Under the pieces are notes generated by a model that saw only the letters and a program-made list of their open reading frames with translations, did not search any database and was not told where the DNA came from. Shown here piece after piece: positions 28,203 through 35,802 of a stretch of DNA of 64,000 nt. The translations under genes were made by a program, and so were the position numbers. How positions within the stretch are numbered: position 1 is the first letter of the stretch; every line of letters starts with the position of its first letter. Origin of the DNA: JBGSBR01 sp041730495 (GTDB lineage: Bacteria > Patescibacteriota > Microgenomatia > UBA1406 > GWC2-37-13); NCBI GenBank assembly GCA_041730495.1, contig JBGSBR010000006.1:1-64000 (forward strand). Direction: 5' to 3'.

Positions 28203-30935
28203 ATGGATCAGTTTAGCGGTGAAAGACCTTTCTCACAAATAACATACATCCCTGAAGTCGCACTCGACAGACAAGCTGACTTCGAAAAAATAAACCCTGA
28301 AGCTATCACTCAGTTCTCTCCAGATGTAATGGCTGTTCTTTCATCGACTCAGTCTCTTGAGAATAAACTGGAACAACTGCAATCCCAAGGCAATAAAGAG
28401 ACTATCACAGAACAGCTTATTTTTATCTTACGAAATGCTGATATGGCAGATCTCTACGCACATGAAAAACAAAATCCAGAACTAAATGATACTTATTTGT
28501 TAAAAGTAGCTCAACAATGGAAACAAGAACGCAAAAATTATCTGACTGCCAATCAAAATGAGATTCCAACTCAGATCAAAACTCTCGCAGACCAAGGAAA
28601 TTATCGTCTCGCACTTACTCCTCCACGCTATGAAGACCTCGATCATGGATTTATCGAACCTACCTCATTTGAGACACTCAGATCCGCGGCACAAGCAAGT
28701 TTAGAGCTAAGTCAAGATAATCCTAAGCTACGCCACCAAGTGCTGATAGCTATCGATGAGACTATCAAAGCACAAGAAAAATGGTGGATTTTTGCTGCTG
28801 AAGGGCCTCGAAGTCCCATTGAGCCACTGACCTCTCATTTATTTGCCACCTTGGTAAAATTCGCTCCTACAGAATCTACAGACATCATCTTAGATTCATA
28901 TTTCCGCAAATCTCAGCAAGATAGCATCATCGTGGAGTCATTACTCAATGGCACTATTGAATCAGCTATTGGACTAGAGATACGTTTAGATCCCGTCATT
29001 AATTATTACTTTGCCTGGGCTCACCAAGCAGACAAAGAACGATTGAAAGATTATTTAGGGATGAAAATGAAATCAAAAAATCAAGATCTGATAATGACAG
29101 ATAATCTTATGATCAAAAAGCAACTCCATGATACTCATCTATCATTGAGTGCCGATCGCGAAATACATTATTTTGGTCATCAACTCAAGCTTGATGGTTT
29201 ACCACCCCAAGCTACACAGATCTATGTACCTACTTTTGGCATCGCTATCGCTCAAGACACAGATGGCAATCCTCTCGAAACCTATTATATTGACCCACGT
29301 TCGTTTAAATCAGATGAATCAGTCCATCAGGTCACACCTGCAAATCCAACAGAAATACTATTTACGAATACACAAATAGATCCAAAACAATGGCAAGAGT
29401 TTCTCTTAGCGTTACCTGAGATTACAGCTAAAACAAGTAATCTCATTGGTGATAGACTCAGCCCTGCATCAGTCTCACTCAGAAACTACTATGATCTGTG
29501 GCAACATATAAAGGCACACCCTCAACTTGAAACAGAGATGTATGACTTTATAAAAATACATGGAATGTCAGGTATCTCTGTATTTTTAAACGGACCTCAA
29601 GAAAATATTTCCAGAATTATAGAGTTTAGTAAAATAAATCCTGATATTGCAGATGCCCTCATGCCAGAGTATGCCATGCTCGCAATCGACTCACTCACTT
29701 TTGCTTTTGATATAAAGCCAGATTTGCATGAGGCCGCTGCCCTACATGATATGCTCTTACAACGATCAAAAGCATTACTGATGGCCGCAGTCTCAATATC
29801 TGAAAAACGTGGTCAACTGTCTATAACTGAGCTAAAGTACTTAGCCATGGCTATCCAAGAGCAACGCTTTTTTTTGAATGCTTGTGCAAATCCAGATAAA
29901 ACGATTGCAAAAAGATCTCGTATTCCGTACGCAGTCATCGAAGAGCTATTTACGTATGCAGATGTCAATCCTTATGTACAGTTAGCCTTCTCCGCAATTA
30001 TGGAAAGTTGGCTCGAGACTGAGATGCGCAATCAACAAACAGCCGAATATGCGAATCGCGCAGACGAACTAAATGCATATTTTTATACAAACTATCGTGA
30101 AATGGTCAAAGATGCCGACAAGACCACCGGCGATACAGAGCTTGAACTCGCTCGTTACAAAAACCTTTTCAATCGTGATCTTGATACATTACGTGAAAAA
30201 GCAGATAAAGGCGAAGAAATAACTATTGGATTTGTCGGCATCGGAAACGGCAAACGCATCGAAGCGCCGCTCATCGAGCATATGAAGCAAGTATTACCCT
30301 CTGCCAAATTCCGTTTCGTCGGCGTCGACCAGATAGATCACGCAGATCGCATACAAGATATTGAGTTTAGACAAATGAACATGGCTGAATTAGGTGATAA
30401 AATGCCCGATACCTTTGATCAACTGTATATGATCTGGTCGCCTCTGATGGATGTCTTAGAGCTAAAAATGTTTATCAAATCGATCAAAAGCATCTCAACA
30501 TCCCTCAAAGCTGATGGCAAAGTCATCATCGATGTCCATCTGCCATATGGCAAGCATAGTTATGTTGGCCAAGGGCTGATAGAGTCATATCAAGAAACCC
30601 ATCCTAACGATGCACCACATATGTTAGAAAATTTTTATCCTCAACAAGATGGCACACTTTTACCAAAACATTTAGCAGCTTATGATATTCCTCAGATCCT
30701 TTGGGCTGCCTCACAATATGGATTAGCCCCGGTGAATTTACCCATTAGTGACTCACATGGTGAATCTATTGCTGGGTATATCGATATGTTAAAAAAAGAC
30801 GATGATCTCGTAGTGAAACCGAATGACACAGCGAGCGCTGCTTGGCGAACTGGAAGTGGTATGAATCGTATTACTTATGTGTTTGAAAAACATCCCTATA
30901 AAACTCCCCTCATCCAAGCGGTAGCTGCAGATTAA
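28203..30935 (+). CDS. 910-aa helical protein with C-terminal SAM-methyltransferase-like domain
   Basis: Residues ~1-630 are mostly helical and unrecognised. Residues ~640-900 have the layout of a class I SAM-dependent methyltransferase. TIGFVGIGNGKRIE (I675-G683) forms the glycine-rich loop after strand 1. FRFVGVDQ ends in the acidic residue after strand 2. IEFRQMNMAEL and FDQLYMIWSPLMDV match motifs II and IV, and LKADGKVIIDVHLP matches the strand-5 region. The substrate is unknown. I chose the ATG at 28203 because an extended -10 (TGCTACAAT, 28188-28196) ends 6 nt before it, which rules out the in-frame start further upstream. Its stop overlaps the convergent TrmB gene (TTAA). It probably belongs to the giant-protein cluster. 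Confidence 0.72.
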   Translation: MDQFSGERPFSQITYIPEVALDRQADFEKINPEAITQFSPDVMAVLSSTQSLENKLEQLQSQGNKETITEQLIFILRNADMADLYAHEKQNPELNDTYLLKVAQQWKQERKNYLTANQNEIPTQIKTLADQGNYRLALTPPRYEDLDHGFIEPTSFETLRSAAQASLELSQDNPKLRHQVLIAIDETIKAQEKWWIFAAEGPRSPIEPLTSHLFATLVKFAPTESTDIILDSYFRKSQQDSIIVESLLNGTIESAIGLEIRLDPVINYYFAWAHQADKERLKDYLGMKMKSKNQDLIMTDNLMIKKQLHDTHLSLSADREIHYFGHQLKLDGLPPQATQIYVPTFGIAIAQDTDGNPLETYYIDPRSFKSDESVHQVTPANPTEILFTNTQIDPKQWQEFLLALPEITAKTSNLIGDRLSPASVSLRNYYDLWQHIKAHPQLETEMYDFIKIHGMSGISVFLNGPQENISRIIEFSKINPDIADALMPEYAMLAIDSLTFAFDIKPDLHEAAALHDMLLQRSKALLMAAVSISEKRGQLSITELKYLAMAIQEQRFFLNACANPDKTIAKRSRIPYAVIEELFTYADVNPYVQLAFSAIMESWLETEMRNQQTAEYANRADELNAYFYTNYREMVKDADKTTGDTELELARYKNLFNRDLDTLREKADKGEEITIGFVGIGNGKRIEAPLIEHMKQVLPSAKFRFVGVDQIDHADRIQDIEFRQMNMAELGDKMPDTFDQLYMIWSPLMDVLELKMFIKSIKSISTSLKADGKVIIDVHLPYGKHSYVGQGLIESYQETHPNDAPHMLENFYPQQDGTLLPKHLAAYDIPQILWAASQYGLAPVNLPISDSHGESIAGYIDMLKKDDDLVVKPNDTASAAWRTGSGMNRITYVFEKHPYKTPLIQAVAAD

Positions 30936-31723
30936 TCTTTTTTATCCCAACGAGCGTCAAAAGCAAGCTTGAAAATCGAACGCAGTGTTTGCGCAAAGGC
31001 TTTATTTTCAATCAGCAGCCCGATAAACTCACCTTTTTCAAACGATAACATAGCGACTTTATCTTCATACACATCGATCTCTGCAGGTAACGGATACTTT
31101 TTCTTATCGACTAAGATACACTTTCGATAAGACTTACGATCTACACCTTTGAGTTTACGTGATTGAGGCGAATCTGCAAAAAATGAGTATGCCCACAGTT
31201 TATTTTTGATCCGTTTCGGGATCAGTTTATCGACGATATAACTTGGTACTGCCTCATCTGAAGCCTCAAAATCCACAGCTCCCCAGACAATATCATCTTT
31301 GGGAGCATAGATATCTTCAAAAACTTCTTTAATCCCCTCTTCTCCTTCGAAATACTGTATGGTTGGCTTGCCGACTGCTAGCTTATATTGTGAGCTCAGA
31401 TCTGGTAATAATTTCTGTAATCCCGCTGATAATACCTGTGCTTCTTCTACTTTTTGTTTCGTCACTCGCAACAGCTGTGATGGATGCTCAATCCTGAAAT
31501 ACGTTTTCTTATCTTTTGTTTGTGTAGTTATAAGTTGTAGTTTCTCTAAGCTTGCCAACGCTGCATAGACAATCCCTCTTTTGAGTTTGGTCTGGGTGAT
31601 GATCGTAGCTGCCGGTGCTTCACCCAACTTGAGTAACAACATGTAAATATCTGTTTCTTTGTCTGTAAATCCGAGTGCACTAAGCAATGGCTCAAGTGAT
31701 TTTTTGGATGTATTTGATTTCAT
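30932..31723 (-). CDS. TrmB-family transcriptional regulator
   Basis: The 263-aa protein has the typical TrmB layout. Residues ~8-85 are a winged helix-turn-helix (LSALGFTDKETDIYMLLLKLG, then TKLKRGIVYAALASLEKLQL), followed by a helical linker. The C-terminal part is a ligand- or effector-sensing domain with IQYFEGEEGIKEVFEDI and VAMLSFEKGEFIGLLI. In archaea such proteins regulate sugar uptake, and in Patescibacteria they are common but uncharacterised. The promoter is near perfect (TTGACA, 17 bp, TATCAT at 31758-31730), with the -10 6 nt from the ATG. An imperfect inverted repeat at 31796-31829 upstream may be an operator. A second TrmB protein is encoded at 50534-51289. Confidence 0.88.
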   Translation of the reverse strand: MKSNTSKKSLEPLLSALGFTDKETDIYMLLLKLGEAPAATIITQTKLKRGIVYAALASLEKLQLITTQTKDKKTYFRIEHPSQLLRVTKQKVEEAQVLSAGLQKLLPDLSSQYKLAVGKPTIQYFEGEEGIKEVFEDIYAPKDDIVWGAVDFEASDEAVPSYIVDKLIPKRIKNKLWAYSFFADSPQSRKLKGVDRKSYRKCILVDKKKYPLPAEIDVYEDKVAMLSFEKGEFIGLLIENKAFAQTLRSIFKLAFDARWDKKD

Positions 31724-31729
31724 ATCTTT

Positions 31730-31758
31730 ATGATATCTGCTGCTACAGCTCGTGTCAA
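31730..31758 (-). promoter_or_regulatory. Promoter of the first TrmB regulator
   Basis: On the minus strand TTGACA (31758-31753) and TATCAT (31735-31730) are 17 bp apart. Only six bases separate the -10 from the ATG at 31723, so the transcript should start at or within a base or two of the start codon. Confidence 0.85.
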
Positions 31759-31795
31759 TTTAGGATTGACGAAATATTGCTTTTTTGAGCTTAAA

Positions 31796-31829
31796 TTAAT
31801 ATATGTCAATATTAATATGACTATATTAA
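31796..31829. promoter_or_regulatory. AT-rich imperfect inverted repeat, possible operator
   Basis: The arms TTAATATATGTCA (31796-31808) and TGACTATATTAA (31818-31829) are complementary except for one extra base, around a 9-bp centre. It lies in the 336-bp gap between the TrmB gene and the promoter at 31902-31930. The size fits a dimeric repressor site, but AT-rich DNA gives such repeats by chance more often, so this is only a candidate. Confidence 0.4.
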
Positions 31830-31901
31830 ATAAATATGCGTATAAACTTGAGTACAAATTCATCTAAATATTTAATTAAATCTTATTTTGTTATTGTATA
31901 T

Positions 31902-31930
31902 TTGACATTTTAAGCTAAATAAACTATACT
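31902..31930 (+). promoter_or_regulatory. Promoter of the Shine-Dalgarno-type envelope genes
   Basis: TTGACA at 31902-31907 and TATACT at 31925-31930 are 17 bp apart. The predicted start at about 31937 leaves a leader of roughly 120 nt before the ATG at 32060, very unlike the near-zero leaders of most genes in the window. Confidence 0.82.
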
Positions 31931-31936
31931 ATAGGT

Positions 31937-32059
31937 TATGTTAAATGCGTATTGATTACACACTTAACAGTTGTCTCCTATCCACTAGCTGGGTAGAGCG
32001 ACAAGCACGTTCATAAACTGGGGAGTTGAATCCAAATCAGATCTTGAAAGGATCTCATC
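31937..32059 (+). promoter_or_regulatory. Structured 5' leader with Shine-Dalgarno sequence in a hairpin
   Basis: Three possible stem-loops can be drawn. GTTAA/TTAAC enclose 31940-31968. At 31971-32004, TTGTC, CTATCCA, a CTAGC loop, TGGGTAG and GACAA form a two-part stem. AGATC (32039-32043) pairs with GATCT (32051-32055). The Shine-Dalgarno sequence AAAGGA (32047-32052) lies in the loop and 3' arm of the last hairpin, 8 nt before the ATG. The layout suits translational control such as a thermosensor, protein-bound leader or riboswitch-like element, but I recognise no known riboswitch class. Confidence 0.5.
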
Positions 32060-32665
32060 ATGCAAAATCGCACACCAAGACGGATAACACAACGCCGAAC
32101 ATCTGGCCGCAGTGGAAAAACATTCCAATTGCAATCACGTGACTACGTGGGCATTGGAATTATTATTGTCATTGTTGTTTTTATCATCGGCCGCTGTACA
32201 GTCCGTCCGACTGAGGTTCAGGTTCCATTTGTCGTCCCGATCACGGTGATCGCGACAAATACACCAAAACCGACGCTGACGGCAACCGCAACAAGCACCG
32301 TCACACCCAAACCGACACGCACACCCACACTTACGCCCACGGTCACACCGTCAGCAACTAGTGTAGTTGTAACAACTGACACCTTCACCATTACTATTCC
32401 TGATTCAGAGATCCCAGATGATCTTATCGTCACTCTGGGCGATGATGAGGAAGAGTTACCGATGGAGGAACCAGTATTAGTCAATAACGACAGTCGATAT
32501 TGGGTCAGATTTGATCGGTACAACTGGGTGCAAGGAGAGGCAATTGAGTTGGTGCGCTATGATATCGCGCCTGGCACGAGTATGGTCATCCCTACTCGCG
32601 GCAATCATGCGACATATGCACCACTTACCGCTGAACCGACGAAGATTCCAGAACTACGAGGTTAA
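32060..32665 (+). CDS. Single-pass membrane protein with Thr/Pro-rich stalk
   Basis: The 201-aa protein has a basic N-terminus (RTPRRITQRRTSGR) and one strong membrane segment at ~31-47 (VGIGIIIVIVVFIIG). A long TPTLTPTVTP-type Thr/Pro-rich stalk follows (~66-105), then a small acidic outer domain of about 90 residues without a recognised family. The positive-inside rule puts the C-terminus outside the cell. Thr/Pro stalks of this kind are common in envelope proteins of Chloroflexota and some Patescibacteria. It has a good Shine-Dalgarno sequence and a long leader. Its codons are richer in C and G than those of its neighbours, which suggests acquisition from another genome. Confidence 0.72.
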   Translation: MQNRTPRRITQRRTSGRSGKTFQLQSRDYVGIGIIIVIVVFIIGRCTVRPTEVQVPFVVPITVIATNTPKPTLTATATSTVTPKPTRTPTLTPTVTPSATSVVVTTDTFTITIPDSEIPDDLIVTLGDDEEELPMEEPVLVNNDSRYWVRFDRYNWVQGEAIELVRYDIAPGTSMVIPTRGNHATYAPLTAEPTKIPELRG

Positions 32666-32989
32666 CCTCGTGGAGAGATGGGTCGCTCAACTCCCCTCTC
32701 TTCCTAAACAAGTAACAAGATTACTTCGTTAGGAAGAGAAATATATGATGTGCACCTTAAAAACCTACAGAAATGTAGGTAATGAGTAGGATCTATGAAA
32801 CACTCACACTCGCTGTGAAATGTCGCATATTTTCATGCTCAAAACCTACTGCTATTAAGCTCAGTAGACGGCATCGAAGATATAAACCTATTATGTCTTG
32901 TATGTCGTTTGCTGATGCTTTTCGGGGAAAAACATAAGCGGATGACACACGTCAACCTAAAGTCACTCACTCTCAAGGAGTAACCAAAC
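32666..32989 (+). other. 324-bp intergenic region rich in hairpins
   Basis: There is no convincing gene here. A palindrome CGAGGTTAACCTCG spans the stop codon of the upstream gene. A large hairpin has 11-bp arms TCTCTTCCTAA (32697-32707) and TTAGGAAGAGA (32729-32739), with an inner AGTAA/TTACT pair. ACCTACA-GAAA-TGTAGGT (32763-32780) is a perfect stem with a GNRA tetraloop. CTACTG (32846-32851) pairs with CAGTAG (32862-32867). A strong Shine-Dalgarno AAGGAG lies 9 nt before the ATG at 32990. The stretch could be an attenuator, a processed intercistronic leader or a small structured RNA. No run of T follows the first hairpin. Confidence 0.55.
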
Positions 32990-34060
32990 ATGAACGCTGT
33001 ATACAATTTTATCATCCAAAATCCCTGGCTTACCGCCCTCGTGATGGCTTTGGTCATCGGCATGATTTGTTATTTTGTTGCCGTGAAGCTCGTCCGTCCT
33101 GACGTTCTCAGCAAATATACGCTTTGGGAATGGCAGGAAGACAGATGGGAATGGCGCTTTGTCCGGATGAATGAGTCATTTCCCAAATGGCCCATGATTG
33201 GTCTTACACCAAAGTTCGTAGATGTTGACCAAAATGTCCGAGTCGTAGAACTTGAGCCTGGGAAGATCGAGCCTCAAGACTCTGATCATTACTATGGTGA
33301 GAGTTACGTCGTAACGACCCGTCCTTCTCATCAACCCTGGCGCTGGTGGTCCTGGCGTACATGGTCAGTAGTAATCGCCCAAATTGTGGTGATCACTGCT
33401 TTGCTGGTTTACCAGTTTGGTCCTAAGACTTTCGAGCAAAAACTCGTTGGTCCTATGCCAACCACCGTCCCTACCACACAAGCGACTTCGGTCGCAAATG
33501 CACCAGCTATTACAGCAACAGCTATACCAACGGTAACGTCGACACCGACTCCATTGCCTGTGGCTTCCGAGCCGCTCGTAATTGAATTAGACAAGGCATA
33601 TCCGCAATCAACCTGGTGGCAACTAGCCGGACCGGATGTCCAAATGCCGGAAGGTTGGCAGATCCCGGTCTGGCTACAATCGCAAGATACCGCCGTTGCT
33701 TATCCTATGCCGCAAGGCATGGACGGGTATGTCGTTATTATTCGTACATCAGGTTATGGATTAACCGCTCAACGAACAGATGACAACCTTGAACCCATAG
33801 TGGGATCAAAGGTTGATCTCTTCGCACAGAGTGTTACGATCCGAGCTGATGAGCTCGTATGGGGTGTCGCTGTAGATGGTGATAATTGGTCAGTCAGCTC
33901 GAATCCCCAAGGGAACATCACTTTGCACGCGCAAGGTAAAGGACTCTTGGTAATTGAAGCAAATCAACCGACATGGTGGCAAATCTTACTCGTCGTAGGT
34001 GCGGGCATCGTTATCGGTGTCATACTCACGATTGGCTGGAATGTCGTTCGTAATCAATAG
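32990..34060 (+). CDS. Tryptophan-rich multi-pass membrane protein with Thr/Pro-rich stalk
   Basis: The 356-aa protein has three membrane segments: ~10-32 (LTALVMALVIGMICYFVAV), ~126-145 (VVIAQIVVITALLVYQF) and ~331-352 (ILLVVGAGIVIGVILTIGW). Between the first two lies a cytoplasmic-looking domain rich in Trp (LWEWQEDRWEW). After the second comes a Thr/Pro stalk (TAIPTVTSTPTPLPV) and a compact outer domain. No named family is recognised. It has the clearest Shine-Dalgarno sequence in the window and ends at a classical terminator. It shares the stalk style and base composition of the 201-aa protein upstream, so the two probably form one envelope unit. Confidence 0.75.
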   Translation: MNAVYNFIIQNPWLTALVMALVIGMICYFVAVKLVRPDVLSKYTLWEWQEDRWEWRFVRMNESFPKWPMIGLTPKFVDVDQNVRVVELEPGKIEPQDSDHYYGESYVVTTRPSHQPWRWWSWRTWSVVIAQIVVITALLVYQFGPKTFEQKLVGPMPTTVPTTQATSVANAPAITATAIPTVTSTPTPLPVASEPLVIELDKAYPQSTWWQLAGPDVQMPEGWQIPVWLQSQDTAVAYPMPQGMDGYVVIIRTSGYGLTAQRTDDNLEPIVGSKVDLFAQSVTIRADELVWGVAVDGDNWSVSSNPQGNITLHAQGKGLLVIEANQPTWWQILLVVGAGIVIGVILTIGWNVVRNQ

Positions 34061-34072
34061 CAGTAGTACAGC

Positions 34073-34104
34073 ACCTCGGATTCCCCGATCCGAGGTTGCT
34101 TTTC
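34073..34104 (+). terminator. Rho-independent terminator
   Basis: ACCTCGGAT (34073-34081) pairs perfectly with ATCCGAGGT (34088-34096) around a 6-nt loop, and TGCTTTT follows. It closes the two-gene envelope unit. Confidence 0.85.
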
Positions 34105-34138
34105 CTAAATTCAAAAATGATTTTGAGTTGAGGAAAGG

Positions 34139-35023
34139 TTACTTTTGCAACTTTTTGAGCTTATCCATGAGCTCTTCGATCTCATCTTCTTTACTTCGTA
34201 GTTCTTTAGCAGCTGTTGCCGGATCCACTACATTGACTGAGAGCCCTGTCCCGAGCTCAAATCCAGCACGATGGATGAAACGTGGAATGATACGCAGATA
34301 CCAGTTTTCTTTAGGATGAATATAAAAATTGTAACCGAATTCATGTTTAGTAAGATTCTCACGTTTATGTACATCTTCTAAGCGTTTGAGTATTTTTTGA
34401 TACAACTTAGCCAGATCTTGTATCTGCTCATCAGTGATATCGCCAAACAATCCTCCATCTGCTTTGGGTGCAATCCAGACCTCATATGGCCATTGTGAAA
34501 AATCAGGACAATAAATATTGAAGAACTCATGTTCCTCAACTAAGTTATTAAGCGGTTCACGCACAAGCGTATCGAGATTGATCTGAGCTGGGATGACGAC
34601 AAGCTGTGAATGTGGATGTTTGACCGAGGCACCGGCGTGCTCACCGCGATTACAGAAGATTAGTACCTGGCCATTTTCTTTGTAGAAATTAAATCGTTGT
34701 TTATATGCTTGAAATACTTTCGCGATGTGCTCAAGTGGCAGTTCATGCAAATCTTTCGTATCATCGGGTGCATGGATGATCACTTCATGTTGATCTGTAA
34801 TGGGATATTTATTGGGTATCACTCGCACTTCCCAGCCTGATTTATCTGCCTCACCTTCACCAATACGATATGTTTCATTGGGAGTCAGTGCCTCGTTACC
34901 AGCACAAAAAGGACACAAGTCACAACGCTCATCACTTTTGATAGTCTGATCGGGTCGAGCTGTACGGTGAGATGCGATGATTACCCAGCGTGCAGAGCTT
35001 GCATCTGGTACAAATTTAGACAT
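34139..35023 (-). CDS. galT: Galactose-1-phosphate uridylyltransferase
   Basis: The 294-aa protein belongs to the HIT-superfamily GalT group, which exchanges UMP between UDP-glucose and galactose-1-phosphate. The zinc-type cysteines are in CDLCPFC (C34, C37, C40), VIPNKYP is the substrate loop, and KHPHSQL holds the active-site HPHxQ (H136, H138, Q140). A second histidine-rich site follows in the C-terminal half (NFYIHPKENWYLRIIPR). The length is slightly below the usual ~340 residues. It probably supplies UDP-sugars for the glycosyltransferases downstream. An extended -10 (TGGTATGCT) ends 5 nt before the ATG. Some related enzymes of this group act on other nucleotides. Confidence 0.9.
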   Translation of the reverse strand: MSKFVPDASSARWVIIASHRTARPDQTIKSDERCDLCPFCAGNEALTPNETYRIGEGEADKSGWEVRVIPNKYPITDQHEVIIHAPDDTKDLHELPLEHIAKVFQAYKQRFNFYKENGQVLIFCNRGEHAGASVKHPHSQLVVIPAQINLDTLVREPLNNLVEEHEFFNIYCPDFSQWPYEVWIAPKADGGLFGDITDEQIQDLAKLYQKILKRLEDVHKRENLTKHEFGYNFYIHPKENWYLRIIPRFIHRAGFELGTGLSVNVVDPATAAKELRSKEDEIEELMDKLKKLQK

Positions 35024-35102
35024 ACCTTAGCATACCAATTTATTGGGTTACTTTTCAAAGGCTGGTTTCCTAATCGCTCGCGACTAAGCTATAATAGCAA
35101 GT

Positions 35103-35672
35103 ATGAAATATGTTTTTGTGGGCTTAGGTAATCCTGGCGACAAGTATCAACAAACTCGACATAATGTCGGTTTTCTTTTTGTGGATTATTTCGCATCAGC
35201 TTTGATAAACAGCTCTAAAGATGCTCCATATCACTCGCCTTTTTTCAAACATGACTCATATGTAAATGCAGAGATACTTAAACATAAAACGCTCACCAAT
35301 GAATATATCTTTGTTAAGCCTCAAACATTCATGAATCTCTCTGGTGAAGCGGTGAAAAATGTTTTAAAACACAATAATCTTGATCCTTCTTCACTGACCG
35401 TGATCCACGACGATCTCGATGTCGTGTTTGGTAAGTTCAAAATCCAACCAAGCGCAGGACCCAAAGTACACAACGGTCTGAGCTCTATCGAGCAACACCT
35501 CAAAACAGCTGAGTTTACGCGTGTCCGCATCGGTGTCGACAATCGTGATGGTGATCGCAGTTTAAGTGGCGAACAGTATGTCCTTGGCAACTTCAACGCA
35601 GCTGAAAAAGAAACACTTACAGATGTTTTCAGTCAAATTTCTGCTCGCTTACAACAAGACTTGAAACTTTAA
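35103..35672 (+). CDS. pth: Peptidyl-tRNA hydrolase
   Basis: The 189-aa protein is full length for Pth, which releases peptides from prematurely dropped peptidyl-tRNA. The family motifs are in order: VGLGNPGDKYQQTRHNVGF with the catalytic His20, KPQTFMNLSGEAV, VIHDDLDVVFGK with the catalytic-site Asp, and GPKVHNGLSSIEQHL (usually GGHNGLRS). The GPKV spacing before HNG is slightly different from most bacteria. TATAAT at 35090-35095 lies 7 nt before the ATG, so it is probably leaderless. It is divergent from galT. Confidence 0.95.
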   Translation: MKYVFVGLGNPGDKYQQTRHNVGFLFVDYFASALINSSKDAPYHSPFFKHDSYVNAEILKHKTLTNEYIFVKPQTFMNLSGEAVKNVLKHNNLDPSSLTVIHDDLDVVFGKFKIQPSAGPKVHNGLSSIEQHLKTAEFTRVRIGVDNRDGDRSLSGEQYVLGNFNAAEKETLTDVFSQISARLQQDLKL

Positions 35673-35802
35673 TTTTCGCCCTTGATCCTTCTTATCATAC
35701 TCTTACATAGTTCTCACCATTAGTAGGCATTTTGATATAGTAGATAGAGCTACTTTATGCTACAATACCCGCATAGTTTAATTGCTGTTTTGTGGCTCTC
35801 TT

